A stretch of DNA of 64,000 bases from Paulinella micropora (Eukaryota > Cercozoa > Imbricatea > Euglyphida): NCBI GenBank assembly GCA_009731375.1, contig BJOX01000036.1, forward strand, positions 371,394-435,393. The letters are read 5' to 3'. A model generated the notes under the pieces. That model was not told the DNA's origin and searched no databases. It worked only from the letters and a program-made list of their open reading frames with translations. Below are positions 63,897-64,000 of this stretch, in pieces (positions within the stretch are counted from its first letter, which is position 1; the number at the start of each line of letters is the position of its first letter). Made by a program: the position numbers and the translations under genes.

Positions 63897-64000
63897 TACT
63901 ATATCTGAGGCGTACTGATGCAGCTAATGGCATATCCTCAACGGACATAAGCCTCCAATACCCTTGTTCGAGGTCCTCCACCCCCCCGTGTCAGTCTCTC
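63897..64000 (-). mobile_element. Non-LTR 3' end in TAA repeats (same family as 29446)
   Basis: GAGGCGTACTGATGCAGCT, then ATAAGCCTCCAATACC and CAGTCTCTC match 29460-29565 in the same orientation. Cut by the window edge. Confidence 0.6.

Overview
This is nuclear DNA from a eukaryote with a large, repeat-rich genome. It contains LTR and non-LTR retrotransposons, long di-, tri- and tetranucleotide arrays, and eleven runs of N that nearly all sit in or beside simple repeats. I found no bacterial-style gene organisation, no rRNA, no CRISPR array and no host gene I could recognise with confidence. One-ORF LINEs carrying a C-terminal zinc finger and large Ty3 elements fit a big-genome alga or other protist, a plant-lineage organism or an invertebrate. 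The sequence alone does not let me place it further.

Layout. 0.4-4.8 kb (+): decayed Ty1/copia-like element with Gag, protease and integrase pieces. 4.8-8.8 kb (-): chain of overlapping ORFs in shifting frames that looks like one unidentified coding unit, with a small lysine-rich ORF at 9.7-10.0 kb. 11.2-17.2 kb (+): decaying Ty3-like element A with reverse transcriptase, RNase H, integrase and an acidic C-terminal domain, interrupted by a 307-bp insertion. 17.2-23.7 kb (+): 5' half of a second Ty3-like family, B. 23.7-43.2 kb: about 19.5 kb of microsatellites, tRNA-derived SINEs, a near full-length LINE (31.5-38.65 kb, -) and other non-LTR ends. 43.2-45.66 kb (+): the rest of B pol, joined out of frame to a second, nearly identical copy of the A 3' end (45.66-47.05 kb). 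47-51.3 kb: low-complexity DNA. 51.3-61.7 kb (-): complete, apparently intact B element with two 246-bp LTRs and a 4-bp target duplication. 61.7-64 kb: flank with a possible acidic host exon, then microsatellites and another non-LTR tail.

How the parts work together. Element B encodes Gag (CCCH zinc finger plus RGG-rich tail) and Pol (protease, RT, RNase H, integrase, GPY/F module and an unidentified C-terminal extension). In both B copies Gag and Pol lie in one frame separated by a single UGA, which suggests Gag-Pol made by stop-codon readthrough. The LINE and the SINE share a 3'-terminal sequence and end in TTA repeats. Every copy is in the same orientation inside TAA arrays. This suggests that the LINE machinery moves the SINE and that integration into TAA microsatellites is favoured. 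A 470-bp element made only of the two ends of the LINE is a third member of this system.
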